Source: Pleurotus ostreatus/Saccharomyces cerevisiae fusant
Taxonomy: Eukaryota > Opisthokonta
NCBI GenBank assembly: GCA_024196135.1
Contig: JAMQCK010000451.1
Location: 1-22,475 of the forward strand
Reading direction: 5' to 3'
DNA length: 22,475 nucleotides
The translations under genes and the position numbers were made by a program. Below, in pieces: positions 9,628-21,752 of the stretch (positions are counted from its first letter, which is position 1; every line of letters starts with the position of its first letter). The notes under the pieces were generated by a model. It did not search any database. It had not been told where the DNA came from and saw only the letters and a list, made by a program, of their open reading frames with translations.

Positions 9628-9669
9628 GTTAACCCCCAGTGAAAATGGGTTCTGACGTGGTCGAGCCAG
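9628..9669 (+). repeat. Left terminal inverted repeat of the transposon
   Basis: This 42-nt segment starts GTTAACCCCCAGTG and ends GGTCGAGCCAG. It pairs as a reverse complement with 16431-16471: the only differences are one extra C in the C run and one T/C change. Similarity stops abruptly after GAGCCAG. The outer GTTAAC is a palindrome, so the first bases may be target sequence rather than element. Confidence 0.95.
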
Positions 9670-10001
9670 AAATGAAACGATCTGACGGTACGCTCTAGTC
9701 CGTTTTAGCTCGAGAAAAAGCGTCCGTCCCACGATTTTTTTCGAGGTATATCGAAAGGATTATGGCTGTGGCGTACTTTTGATGGGGCGGTGGCGCACGC
9801 AATTCCATTCGATACATCCATATCTAGTCCTCTTTGGTATTATGGGGCTCGCTACAGTGCGAGAACAAATAGGGTAACAAATGGATGTATCGTAACATAT
9901 CGAGCCATATCTAGCTCGCACGTATTCTAATGTAGCCACTTCGAACCGGGAATTGAGAGGGACTCGCGTACCTTGACAGCCGAAAACCGTGAACTCGGGA
10001 A
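9670..10001. other. Left subterminal region of the transposon
   Basis: A 332-bp AT-richer stretch between the left terminal repeat and the stop codon of the accessory gene. It has no gene, but it carries the nested palindrome listed separately. It probably serves as transposase binding sequence and as the accessory gene's 3' flank. Confidence 0.5.
9810..9914. repeat. Nested inverted and direct repeats in the left subterminal region
   Basis: A perfect 12-bp inverted repeat pairs cgatacatccat (9810-9821) with atggatgtatcg (9881-9892). Inside it, ctcgc (9848-9852) pairs with gcgag (9859-9863) around six bases. The 10-mer ccatatctag occurs directly at 9818-9827 and 9905-9914. Together these could form a cruciform or act as paired protein-binding sites. 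Confidence 0.7.
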
Positions 10002-12288
10002 TCACCTATGCACGGCCGTCGCCTGCGCTGCCTGTCAACGGGACGATGAGACTCAACAACAAGGCCACGATGGTGAAGTAGATACATACCTGGATCTGCG
10101 AGCCATTTGCTCGCTTGGCCTTCTCGTTCCATTCCTACAGCAGGATGTTTGCGCGCGTTACAATCGAAGACATCTATAGAGCGTACCTTCCTCTCGTTCG
10201 AGGCCATTTGCTTATAATACTCCTTGAAAAGCTTCGTCATGTCCTTCTTGCCTACCCCCGGATGTGCGCGCTCGAAGTTCTGACGGCAGAGCATACTGAG
10301 AGTGTACATGTCAGCAAAAATGAGATATATATGAGCAGGGAACATACTATGCCGTGATCTTCTTGCCAGTCGGCCCGTCGGTGGATGCAGCGGAAGCTTG
10401 AACACCGTCGGAGATCGAAGTACTGCTTGGAGCCGAAGGTGTAACGGATTCGCGTTGAGGAGAGCTACGTTGAACGGAATCCAGCGACGCAGGCGCAACT
10501 TGAGGTGGCGTGGTAGCAGGCCCAGTGCCTGTGACTAGCGGGGACTGCTTGCTGGCGGCGGGAGTAGGGACGGACGGGTATACAAAGTCGTCTTCGATGG
10601 AGGTGCCTGCCGTCTGGGAGAACGCAGCGGGATTGCGAGCAGCCGAAGCTTCGCGGATGGATGAGGGGTCGTGAATGGACGAGGGTCCGTGGGCGAAGGA
10701 GGCCGCGGGAGGTACTGCTGGGGAAATTGCACGTGCATTAGCGGCAGGCGAGGTGCGCTGAGCCATCTCTAGCTCACCCTGACTGTCCTGACCATGCCGC
10801 GCTCCCTATCATACGGTATTAGCAATCATGGATACGAAGTAGAAGTTAGTCACGCACCGTGTCGAACGCGCTCGCCTGTGCGTCAGGCGCGATCAGATTG
10901 TCCGACTCTTGCTCCTGAAGGGAAGGGGCCGGCGGCTTGGCGAGACCATTGCTAGCGGCATTCCCGTCTGCGGTGGGCGTAGGAGGTGCCGAGGGGGGCG
11001 TCTCACGACTGTTGCTGGTGGTGTGAAGCAAGGGAGGTGCGTCGATCGCGGCCGTCGATGTCACGGAGCTCGTCACGGCAGGCGAAGGTGACGCAGTCTT
11101 GCTGAAGACCGACTTGACCTTTGAGGGTCGCTTGAGTGTGTAGGTAGCCATAATGAATCTCTCACGTACCTTCTTCGGCTTCCTGACGTTCTCCTCCTCC
11201 GTATCCTCCGTCGTGTCTGGGGCGGCGCGCTTGCGGGCAATCTTGAGAGACCGTCGACCGGCTCCTACCGCCTTCTTGTCGTCACCACCACCGCCTTCCT
11301 CGTCGCCACCGATTGCTATCCGTCGTAGGTGCTTGGAGGACCACCATGGGTAGTTCAGGGTGGCAAGCAACTGTGTCTTCCAATGCCCATCACAGAATCG
11401 TAGCTCGACGAACGCGGCCTCCATGGTCGCCCAAACATACATCCGGACTTCGAGGCTCGCCCTTCCCCAAGTGTCCGGAAGTAAGCCGGCGTGCAAAAGA
11501 CTGTGCCACGCGGCATACAACGTCTCGAGCATGAGCTTCTTCTTCTGCTCCCGGATACACTCGCCATCCTCCGACTCCAAGAACCTGTACTGAAGACTAC
11601 CCTCCTGCTCTCTCAGCGGCGAGGCCTTCGTCTTCTCACTGACCCAGTTCGTGAAGTCGGACCGGTACCAGAATCTGACGAGCTGGTAGTCCATCCGATT
11701 CAGCGTGACGATGGGCGGATGGTTGCACACAGCAAGGAGCGCGGCTTTGGTGGGCGTGGATAGTGAGGCTGCAGGAGAGGTGTCTATGTTGCCGGAGGAC
11801 GCCATGAAGACACCGTCGGTGGGGATTCGCGCGAGCAATGAGTCGTACGCGGTTCTATTTCCGACCAGGTAAGCAGTCGCAACTGGATCCAATGGTCGCA
11901 CTCACCTAGAGCCCTTGAGCTCCCCCTGCAGCTTATACACCTGCTGAGCAAGAGATGTATTGCGCATCTCAAGTTCTCTGACGCGTTGGAATAGCATGCT
12001 GCTATTGTAGCCAGAGGATGTAGCACCGACGCCGGCCTGCAGACCAAATGTCGAAGAAGAGGAAAGTGTCGGAAGCTCGGGATGTGTACTGCTTGATCGT
12101 AGGGGAGTCGTGTGGTGAGTATAAGAACTAGTCCAGTCATCGGGAGGTAGTGCGTCCGATTCAGGGGACCACGACCGGCGAAAGCCTGGTGTAGCTTCCC
12201 GCTGCTGTTGCGATCGAAGGAAGGTGTCATAGTCAGAGGGAATGTTGGACATGGGTGTGTCGTTGCGAATCGTGTCTTCTCTGAACAT
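10002..12288 (-). CDS. Transposon accessory protein: leucine zipper plus C-terminal HMG-box-like domain
   Basis: Exons 12288-11906, 11854-10858, 10805-10348, 10295-10187, 10134-10090 and 10031-10002 join in phase to 673 residues. An optional in-frame 51-nt intron at 11169-11119 would give 656. A 53-nt intron with a gtaagt donor lies just before the ATG, in the leader. Residues of about 99-124 form a zipper-like helix (FQRVRELEMRNTSLAQQVYK). Next comes a domain with TPTKAALLAVCNHPPIVTLN, LPDTWGRASLEVRMYVWATM and FCDGHWKTQLLATLNYPWW, a pattern I associate with hypothetical proteins common in mushroom genomes. A lysine-rich, likely nuclear linker and a long Pro/Ser/Thr region follow. The last 65 residues (KKITAYMLCRQNFERAHPGV, FKEYYKQMASNERKEWNEKA) resemble an HMG box: AYMLF-like start, KLF-x4-Y in place of KxLxExW, then ExxxWxxKAK. 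A DNA-bending accessory role in transposition is inference. Confidence 0.8.
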
Positions 12289-12714
12289 CCTGTCCGCCGT
12301 GTATCTAAGCTGGTCGAAGTACACAATGGGGGAGAGACTTACTTGTAAGATGATTATGACCTTTGGGGGGGCTGATCACTGCAGAAGATATCAGTAGGTA
12401 GCTAAGGAGCCGTGGTGTGTGCGCCTACGCGGGGTTGTGGTCGTCGTAAGGTAACGGAAGTAGAAAAGAAAGATGAGGAAAACAAAAGAAATTCTGTGCG
12501 TCCGCCGACGCACGCAGCACGTGACCGTCCCGACAATTACCACGTGACATGTTCGACTTTCCCCCGGTCAACGCTGGGGTTCTTCGTACAAGACCAGTGA
12601 GACCTTGGTGATTGAAGACATATATTCTTACAGATAATGTGAGTCTATCCAAATTATCTACTATGCCATAACCAAGTAGCTTAGGAAAGATTTTTTCCTG
12701 TCATGTAGGACTAT
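12289..12714. promoter_or_regulatory. Spacer between the two transposon genes; accessory-gene leader
   Basis: This 426-bp stretch holds the promoter and 5' leader of the accessory gene, including a leader intron at 12342-12290 (gtaagt..ggacag), and the 3' flank of the transposase gene. The frame open before the accessory ATG has no upstream ATG, only GTG, so the leader-intron reading is preferred. I see no third gene. Confidence 0.5.
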
Positions 12715-15700
12715 CTAGTCGTCGTCTTCATCGTCCTGCGCCTCGTTGTATGCATATCCTATCTTTTCCAGAATACCAAGACCTGGCCTCTCTACTAGAT
12801 AGTATCTGTCGTGGGCGGATGCGTCATGAAAGAACAATGGGTAGCGCTGATCTGGGGCAAGTAGAACAACTGAGGAAATACTCCGAACATCAATTGCGAC
12901 GACCTCCGTGTCCCTATGGTGCTGCATCGTTACATACATCTTTGATGACAGACGATAGATGCCAGGGTGTGGAGGACCATAGAGCGAGCAGACTGCCACG
13001 CCACGTAGCTCACCATGCACGGGTAGAAGGGCATAAAAATGGACTTCAGCAAAGCGCTGGCCAGAGCCCATCTGAAACTACAAGGATATAGGTCAGAAGT
13101 CAGTCAGACTTTCGAAGCATGAGCGAATAATTTACCTTGATGTTGCGAGATATGCGTATGTTCTTCATGTTCATGTTCTCCTCCTGCCACCGGGATCGCG
13201 CGGTCTGCCCATTAGGGAGACGAAGTCTCGCCCATCGGTACACCTTCAGGTCATCTCCAACCTCGGTCAAGTCGCCCTGCGACATCATAAATCGCTGGAT
13301 TGCCTCAGCCTCAGCACGAGTGACCTTTCGTGCAACCTTGTCGCGACGAGGCAGCAGAGCATATCGACCTCCTTGTAATATATGTGCTCGACGAGGAAAT
13401 TGGGGCTCAGCGCGCTCGATGTCGGGCAGCAGGGCCTTGAGCGCGTTGATTTGGCAGCGCCGTATTGCACGCTCGGAGAGGTTCGCGTAAGGCTTCGAGT
13501 GCTGCTTGATCTCTTCACCAAGATTCCCAATCGTGCGCTCCATGGTGAACTGTGAATAGATCATGCTCGGGCCCAATCGCTCCGTCTCGCGAGGCATGTG
13601 TGAGGGTGCATGAACGCTAGCACGTACGAAATGCAAGCGATCAGCTCGGCGTTGGACGTAGAGCTCCTCGAACTCGTCAGATTGCTCGCACATGAGCGTA
13701 TCAGACTCGCGGACCAGGTCTACCGAGATCTCGTCTTCGATCATGATACGTGTTGCGCGCGCGAGCTTGCAGAACTGGATGTAATACGGCTCTGGAAGCG
13801 CACCAAAGAGCAAACAGGGGCAATGACCATAGAAATAGAGGAGAAACTCCCAGGATTTGTAGCCGCTGGTGAGCTTTTCCGCTATATTGCGCGAGGGACG
13901 GTCGAATGATCCCGGCGTGAATGGAATCGCGTCGGCGACGAGCTGGCCGTGCGCCTTCCAGTCTGCCAAGTTCAGGAAGATAGCGAAAGGCCACGTCGAT
14001 TTGCTGTCAGTGCGCGTATCGCACTCGATCGTCGCACGCCAGAGAGATATATAAAGGTCCGGAATGTTGAGTGTCGCAAGATGCATTGCGTCGCCACCAA
14101 AGATCGCCGGGACGCCAAGATTATGTCGCGGCGGGAGACCGCTGAAGATGGAGGGCTTCACGATGCCCGTCTCGAGGCGGTTTCTCTCATAGCGCGTCAC
14201 GTTGGGCGAGTTGACGACCATCTCAAGGTTCCCGAGATAGCGGGCAGTAGCACTCGCGGTGGTATGGCGGTCCAGCAGCTCTCGGATGTCAACATCGGGA
14301 TGATCACACCCGGAGACATGGTAGTTATGTGGCAGCATGCGCGCGGGATAGTAGTGTGGCCCGCCAAGCTTGTGCCGTCCACGGATAGGACAATAGAAAC
14401 GGCAGTGAATACGCCCGTGGTGGCCGACAAAGCCGTTGAGATAGGCCATTGCTGGTCCGTCCGCGGTTGCCAGGTATAGGAACGGATGATCTCGAAAGAT
14501 GCGCCCCGTTGTTGCATCCCATACCACAAGGCCCTCCTTCTGGATCGCGGCAAGGTGGTGGAGGCCTGTGAAGAGGAAGCTATCGGCGTTGCGTATCTTG
14601 TTCGGACCCGGAATCGTGCCCCCGATGCAGACGAAGCGCTTCTTGTACCGCACGTCGACGTCGTAATTCATCAAAAGCCAGATATAAATCCAGCAGTCTG
14701 ATGCCTTGTTGCGATAGAGCATGGCACCGTCCATTGACAGGACGACAACACTGTCGTCTGGACTGATCTGCCCGTCTTCGACAGCCTCAAGGTACGCCGC
14801 GCCGTCGATATAGTCACGAAAGGGCGAGATTTTGGTGTAGTCGTTGGCGTTCAGTTCGTCGAGGACAGCTGCAGTACAACGTCGTCGGTATTGCATGAGC
14901 TGCGAAGTCTCGGGTCCCCGATGTTGCGCCTGAATCTGGGGACCGAGCAGGATGGTTGTGAATTGTTTGCGAGCGCGCTTCGTACGCGAACCCTTCCCAT
15001 TGGAGGGGCTGGGTTCGTAGCGCGATTCTCCGCAGTATGGGCAGTACGCGAGGTCCCGGTATGGACCCGTGTACCCAATGCACGAGTTGTCGCACATGTC
15101 GCGCTTGACTTCGACAATCCCGCTCAGGTCTCGAACAAGCTTCTTCACCTTTGAGACAAATCAGCATCGCTCAGGCAGCGGATAGTGGGGACGAACCTCG
15201 TAGAATGATAAAATACTACTTCCGGGATGTCGACGTAGATAGGCGTCCCGCGCATCATTATACTCGTCTACAGAGGCGTTGTTCAGCGCAAAGAAGAGGT
15301 CCATCGAATAGCGATGGTCGGGATCATCAACGGACAGAGTGTGGCGAGGGGGATTTCGTAGCTGCTGGATAACATCACTTGGGAGTGGCTCGACATCGCT
15401 CTGAAGCGCAGCCTTCTCAAGCAGCTCAATGAAACTCTGCGAGATCTTGAGGTCGTCGAGGACGGGGTTAAATCGAGGTGTGGGAGTATCCGCGTCCGAA
15501 AGTTCCTCCGGGCGGCCGACATCGCGCAGGTCCTCCCGATTCGAATCAGTGGAGGCGCCGGGACGTTCTGCGGCATCTGCTTCACGAGTGGTCTCGTCCA
15601 TCTCGCACGTGTCTTCGTGAGCTGCTCGTGGAGTAGAGCCCATCTCATTGTACTCAGAGGCATAGACATCCTCCATGCACTCCTCGCCTTCCGGCGCATC

Positions 15701-16126
15701 CGAGGGTGGTAGGTTGCTACCCTCCACCTGGTAGCATGATCAGTACGGTTGGAGAGTTTTGGAAACGACTCTACATACCTCGTTAGTCTCGTCCAATTCA
15801 TGGTGAGACGAAGCGCCATCTGGGAAAGATTGGGCATGTGTATTACCCTCGGTACCGATAGCACCGAGCGGCGTGGGATTAGATACTCGCGCGCGCTTAC
15901 TCGAGTTTCCAGCAGGAGAATCGGCTTGGCGTTTGCGCCGGACATCGGTCACTGTAACTTGGTAAAGACGATCGTTATGCGAGCTCGTCCTGGCCAACAG
16001 CAGCCGGGCCTGGTGCTCTCTCTCTCGCTTTCGATGTTGTCTGACAGTTTTGACAGCCAGAGCGCGCCCGACACCATCAGGACCGCCGCATTTTAGAGAA
16101 CAATGGCAGATCAATTTTTCAGACAT
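12715..16126 (-). CDS. Tnp2-like transposase (Transposase_21 type)
   Basis: Four exons (16126-15779, 15727-15197, 15148-13136, 13077-12715), all in phase 0, give 1084 residues with no internal stop. The N-terminus carries a C-x-C-x3-C cluster followed by histidines (CHCSLKC.., residues 7-13). Residues of about 117-293 are an acidic, low-complexity linker. A second metal-binding motif, C312-x3-C316-x12-C329-x2-C332 (CDNSCIGYTGPY..CPYCGE), precedes the catalytic core. Probable catalytic aspartates are Asp433 in VVVLSMDGAM and Asp523 in LATADGPAMAYLNG, separated by the GGTIPGPNK motif typical of Tnp2. After it comes a CxxxC/GGPHYYP segment. The C-terminal 120 residues (AEVHFYALLPVHGELRGVAV) are the beta-rich tail of these proteins. 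Reaction: cut-and-paste DNA transposition in the nucleus. The third catalytic acid could not be placed by eye. The intact frame and matching ends suggest an active or recently active copy. Confidence 0.9.
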
Positions 16127-16430
16127 AGAGCGAGGGCGGCGACAGTGATAGTACAGATCAAAGGAGTTTGCCAAGGCTGTGCGCAACTCAAGAAGGTGAT
16201 GCGGTGTTTGGTGAAGATTGCGCCAAAGTACTGGTGACCGTAACGGAAGAGACTCGGGACCGTGAGAAAATTCGCGAACGGCTGATATCGCGAGGCTGTG
16301 TCGGCCGGCCTCAACTCTCGATTAGTCGAAAAGTTTATCGAGTCAGCCCGAGTACTATCGGGTAAGCCACATATTGAACAGTATCAATATTCTGCTATAT
16401 CTTTGTCATATCTGTCACACGTGGCCTGAT
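16127..16430. promoter_or_regulatory. Right subterminal region and transposase promoter
   Basis: A 304-bp stretch between the transposase ATG and the right terminal repeat. It must contain the transposase promoter and leader. The part nearest the repeat is AT-rich (about 16360-16430). Frames here lack an ATG continuous with the transposase. Confidence 0.5.
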
Positions 16431-16471
16431 CTGGCTCGACCGCGTCAGAACCCATTTTCACTGGGGTTAAC
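16431..16471 (-). repeat. Right terminal inverted repeat of the transposon
   Basis: A 41-nt reverse complement of the left repeat, running from ctggctcgaccgcg to cactggggttaac. It differs by one missing base in the C run and one transition. Outside it the sequence (cttttg) does not match the left outer flank (atggtc), so any target duplication must lie within GTTAAC. Confidence 0.95.
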
Positions 16472-16578
16472 CTTTTGAAACGATCTTGCACCGAAATAAC
16501 AAAGTCAATCGAACGTGCTCGGCTTGCAGAAAGGTCGCGAGGGATGATATGAAACAAGATATACACAGGGAGAGGTCG

Positions 16579-19000
<2,422 letters not shown>

Positions 19001-19188
19001 CGTGCGAGGCAGACGAGGGGGAGCAATGTCAGGAAAAGTTCGACGCTTCCAATCAATAGCAGGCTGATCGAAGGACCCACGTGGCGTTGACGCGTCCCGG
19101 CCCGGAACCCACTGATCCCGCTGATTCGTGCCTTGCTCCCAACCTCCACCATCTCTGAACGGTCTGCATCGAATTGTTCTCAGCGAAA
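19001..19188. promoter_or_regulatory. Shared divergent promoter of KRI1 and the first helical paralog
   Basis: Only 188 bp separate the two start codons, so the promoters must overlap or share elements. I did not recognise a specific transcription-factor site. Confidence 0.6.
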
Positions 19189-20044
19189 ATGAGTACCGTA
19201 CGATCCAATGCGCTCGTGTACATCTCGGATGCTCCGGTAAGTGCTCTACCCCTTCACAGCAACGAAAAAAAATTGGTTGACGCGTCATCTCCAGTTTTTG
19301 TTCCCCTTCGCAGCGTCCGCATACCAGATGGTCTCCGGTGTGTCCGAGATACACAAGGCTCTACTTAACTTTTCAGGGAAGCTAGCGGCTTGCACTGGCG
19401 ATGCGGACGAGGAGCTGTGGGCTAAGTACAAGGAGGTTGCGCGGGCGCTGCGCAAGTGCGGCGTCGATAATGCTAACCTCCTCAAGTCCCTCGTGGATCT
19501 CATGCGCACCACGCTTGTACTAACCATGGCAGAGCCCTCAGACCTGAAGCGCGTTCCCGAGACCCAAGCTTCTTACAAGCACTTCCTCGGCCGCCTCACC
19601 GCGTTCATCGACAGCTGCCGCGCCGCGACCGATGTTTTGCTCGATTTGGACGAACAGGTGTCCCACGCCCTTCGCTACGCGCCAGTCATCCGCAAGCTCG
19701 TCCTCGAGGCCTGGGTCCCGATCACCAAGCGATGCTCCCTGCTCAAGCCTTCCCGCCGCGCCACCATGCTCACCTCTGGCCTCGACGAGCTTCGCAACAT
19801 CCAGGACCAGCTCAGCCAGCTCCTCGACATCGCCGACGTGCTCAAGGATTTTGCGTTTATGACATGCATGGCCTTCCGCGTCGACCACGCGGTTCTCAAG
19901 GATATCCGGAAGCGCTCAATCTACTGGCGGCGGGCCCTGCAGTGTTCGACGACGGGCGTCCTGTGTGAATTACAGGACGCTATCGGTAAGATCGTGCTTA
20001 CGTCGAAGAGGATCAACTGCCATGCGTCGGGCATCTACGTGTAG
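19189..20044 (+). CDS. Helical protein of unknown family, paralog A
   Basis: Exon 1 (19189-19236, 16 codons, MSTVRSNALVYISDAP) is followed by a 58-nt intron (gtaagt..ctccag) and exon 2 (19295-20044), giving 265 residues ending in TAG. The protein looks almost wholly alpha-helical, with no signal peptide or clear membrane helix. It shares layout and motifs with the next two genes: an N-terminal VYIS- exon split by an intron before F-L-F-P-F, a central P-S-R-R-A-T-M-L-T-S-G motif, and LLDIADVLKDFAF. It is the most diverged copy. I do not recognise the family. A donor-like gtcagt follows the stop codon directly, so the 3' UTR may be spliced. The gene shares a 188-bp divergent promoter with KRI1. 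Confidence 0.8.
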
Positions 20045-20630
20045 GTCAGTCCGTCGCATGCTCCTGTTTGTTTTGCGCGGGCCGACGTTTTCTTACTGAC
20101 TGCAGCGCATCCGCTTACTGACCTTCCTGCTCAATGTACTATCATGGAAGGATGTGGACGCTTGATTTGTATAATAACAATCTATCATGCCTGGAGAAGG
20201 CACCCCGGACTGTCGAGTGAAGATGAGGCTTGAGAGGATCCGCTCGGTAAGTCTGAGGTAGGTCCGCTGCATAAGCACGCATCCCGAGCTATACTAGTTC
20301 AAGCGGAATATTTCTCATCGTGCACTGCGCATCACCAAGCGCTCACTTCGAACACGTTGCTGTTGACCAACTGGTGATGAAAGATGGCGAAATTGAACAG
20401 CCATTATGTGATTCAAAAGCTCAGGCTCAGTACATGTTCGATATGTACGATTCGACAACACATCTTGTAGTCAAGTTGGCGCACGTAGCTAGTCATCAGC
20501 CATCGAAGTTGCCATACGAAACGGTAGACATAGACATACGACGCCATTCAAACCTCAATCCAGTAAATTTCATCACTGGAGATGGAAATCGTTCAGTTGG
20601 GCGATTATTTCTGAGCTAGATGAACTCACG
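20045..20630. other. Intergenic region between convergent paralogs A and B
   Basis: A 586-bp spacer holding both 3' flanks. A 99-codon plus-strand frame at 20320-20619 has no domain or paralog likeness and is not called. A small 3' UTR intron (about 20045-20105, gtcagt..ctgcag) is possible. Confidence 0.35.
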
Positions 20631-21447
20631 TCAAGGACCCAAACGATGTATTGCATATCCTATTCTCTGGGATGCAGATTCCATGGCATGAACGCCACCG
20701 CGCAGGTCCCTGGTGACGGCATCGAGGGCAGAGCTGAGCGCGGTGCGCGTGTCCAAAGGCTGCGCCCGTATGCTAGCGAGGACCTCAGGACGGAAGTGGG
20801 CGCGGGCATCCGATGCGTAAGTCTTGAGAACGCGCAAGAGGTCGGCGATTTCGAGCACAGTGAGGCGGACGTCAACCAAGGTGGAGCGCCCGGCGGTCAG
20901 CATGATGGCGCGCGGCGAAAGGTCGATTATCCAGTGCCGCGCGATGAAGGGGAAGATGTATTTGACCAACATGTGATCGATGCATGGGCGGTAGGAAAGT
21001 GTTTGGACCACCATGTCTTCCAACTTCAATAAAGCGCCGTTGCTTCGATCGGCCAAGCTGAGCACGTCTTCTAGACAAGTTATGAATCCGTCGTAGAGTG
21101 TGCCAATCTCGAGGATAAAGGGATCGAGCTCCGCGTCCACGGACATGAATGACTGCGATATTGCTCCCGTAAAGTAGGAGAGCGCGCCCATCGCATATGC
21201 CAAAGCCGTTGAGCAATCACAGAGGTCATGCAGAGCATATATAAATGCTGAGTGCAAGGACGCGTCAGTCGTTGCTTCTGCAAGTTGTCGCGCGGCTGAT
21301 GGTAAGCGATCTTGAAGCATGAACATCCGGTCGTAGATCTGGTGCGTTGGCTCGACGAAAGGGAAGAGGTGCTGTCATACGACGGTGAGCCCACAGCCAA
21401 AGCACAGAGGCCTCGCAGCTCACCTCAACCTCAGAGATGTAGACCAT
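20631..21447 (-). CDS. Helical protein of unknown family, paralog B
   Basis: Exon 1 (21447-21424, 8 codons, MVYISEVE) joins across a 52-nt intron (gtgagc..gacag) to exon 2 (21371-20631), giving 254 residues. The intron sits at the same place as in paralog A, just before H-L-F-P-F. Conserved blocks include SADRSN-like LADRSNGALLKLED, VQTLSYRPCIDHM, LSPRAIMLTAGRSTLVDVRL, VLEIADLLRVLKTYASDARA and IRAQPLDTRTALSSALDAV, then LRGGVHAMESASQRIG. It is roughly half identical to the partial copy at the right edge, and ungapped over about 170 residues, so B and C derive from a recent duplication. It ends soon after the MES..QR motif (YAIHRLGP) without the extra tail seen in C. No function can be assigned. 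Confidence 0.8.
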
Positions 21448-21752
21448 TGAGGGAAGTCGAGTGGAGGTAATCGGGATGCCAGTGACGGCGCCTAAGAACC
21501 AACGGGCGTGGCATTAAGCGCCGGAATCGAACGCGGGCGCCAATTTGATCGGCATCCGCCGAGTTCAAGTTGCTTCCGCGTATTGCGTGGGGACCTTCGC
21601 CGTTATCCCTGAAGCGCATGGGCTACGTGTGCGCTCATCCTGTGGCGTTCTGCTGCGACTGAAAGGGCTGCGGCACTCATATTGGCGCTCGAAAGGCCGG
21701 AGGCTCGTGCTGAGCGTCACGGTCAGCGTATACCAAGCCCTGATTTTCCAGG
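21448..21752. other. Intergenic: promoter of paralog B, 3' flank of paralog C
   Basis: A 305-bp spacer between two minus-strand paralogs. I see no gene, tRNA or terminal repeat that would point to mobile-element-mediated duplication. Confidence 0.35.

Larger units (their letters stand above)
9633..16466. mobile_element. Complete Tnp2-type (CMC/EnSpm-like) DNA transposon, about 6.8 kb
   Basis: The borders are set by matching terminal inverted repeats, each abutting TTAA. Inside are two genes read from the minus strand: a Tnp2-like transposase (16126-12715), beginning about 300 bp inside the right repeat, and an accessory gene (12288-10002) whose stop is about 330 bp inside the left repeat. 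Both have uninterrupted frames after splicing, and the repeats are about 95% identical, so the element may be recent and autonomous. Taking TTAA as the target duplication, the element starts CCCCCAGTG and ends CACTGGGG; a 2-bp TA duplication is an equally good reading. The superfamily rests on transposase likeness to the Pfam Transposase_21 (Tnp2) group, recalled and not searched. Confidence 0.9.

Noticed and set aside
9633..16466. Classification as piggyBac because of the TTAA flanks
   Set aside because: The transposase has Tnp2-type motifs (CxxxC..CPYC, SMDGA, GTIPGPNK), not piggyBac ones. TTAA is kept as an observation only.
20320..20619. 99-codon plus-strand frame between paralogs A and B
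   Set aside because: No likeness to the paralogs, no domain, and located in a convergent 3' spacer.
21500..21540. A gaatcgaac-like string resembling the T arm of a tRNA
   Set aside because: No matching acceptor, D or anticodon arms could be built around it on either strand.
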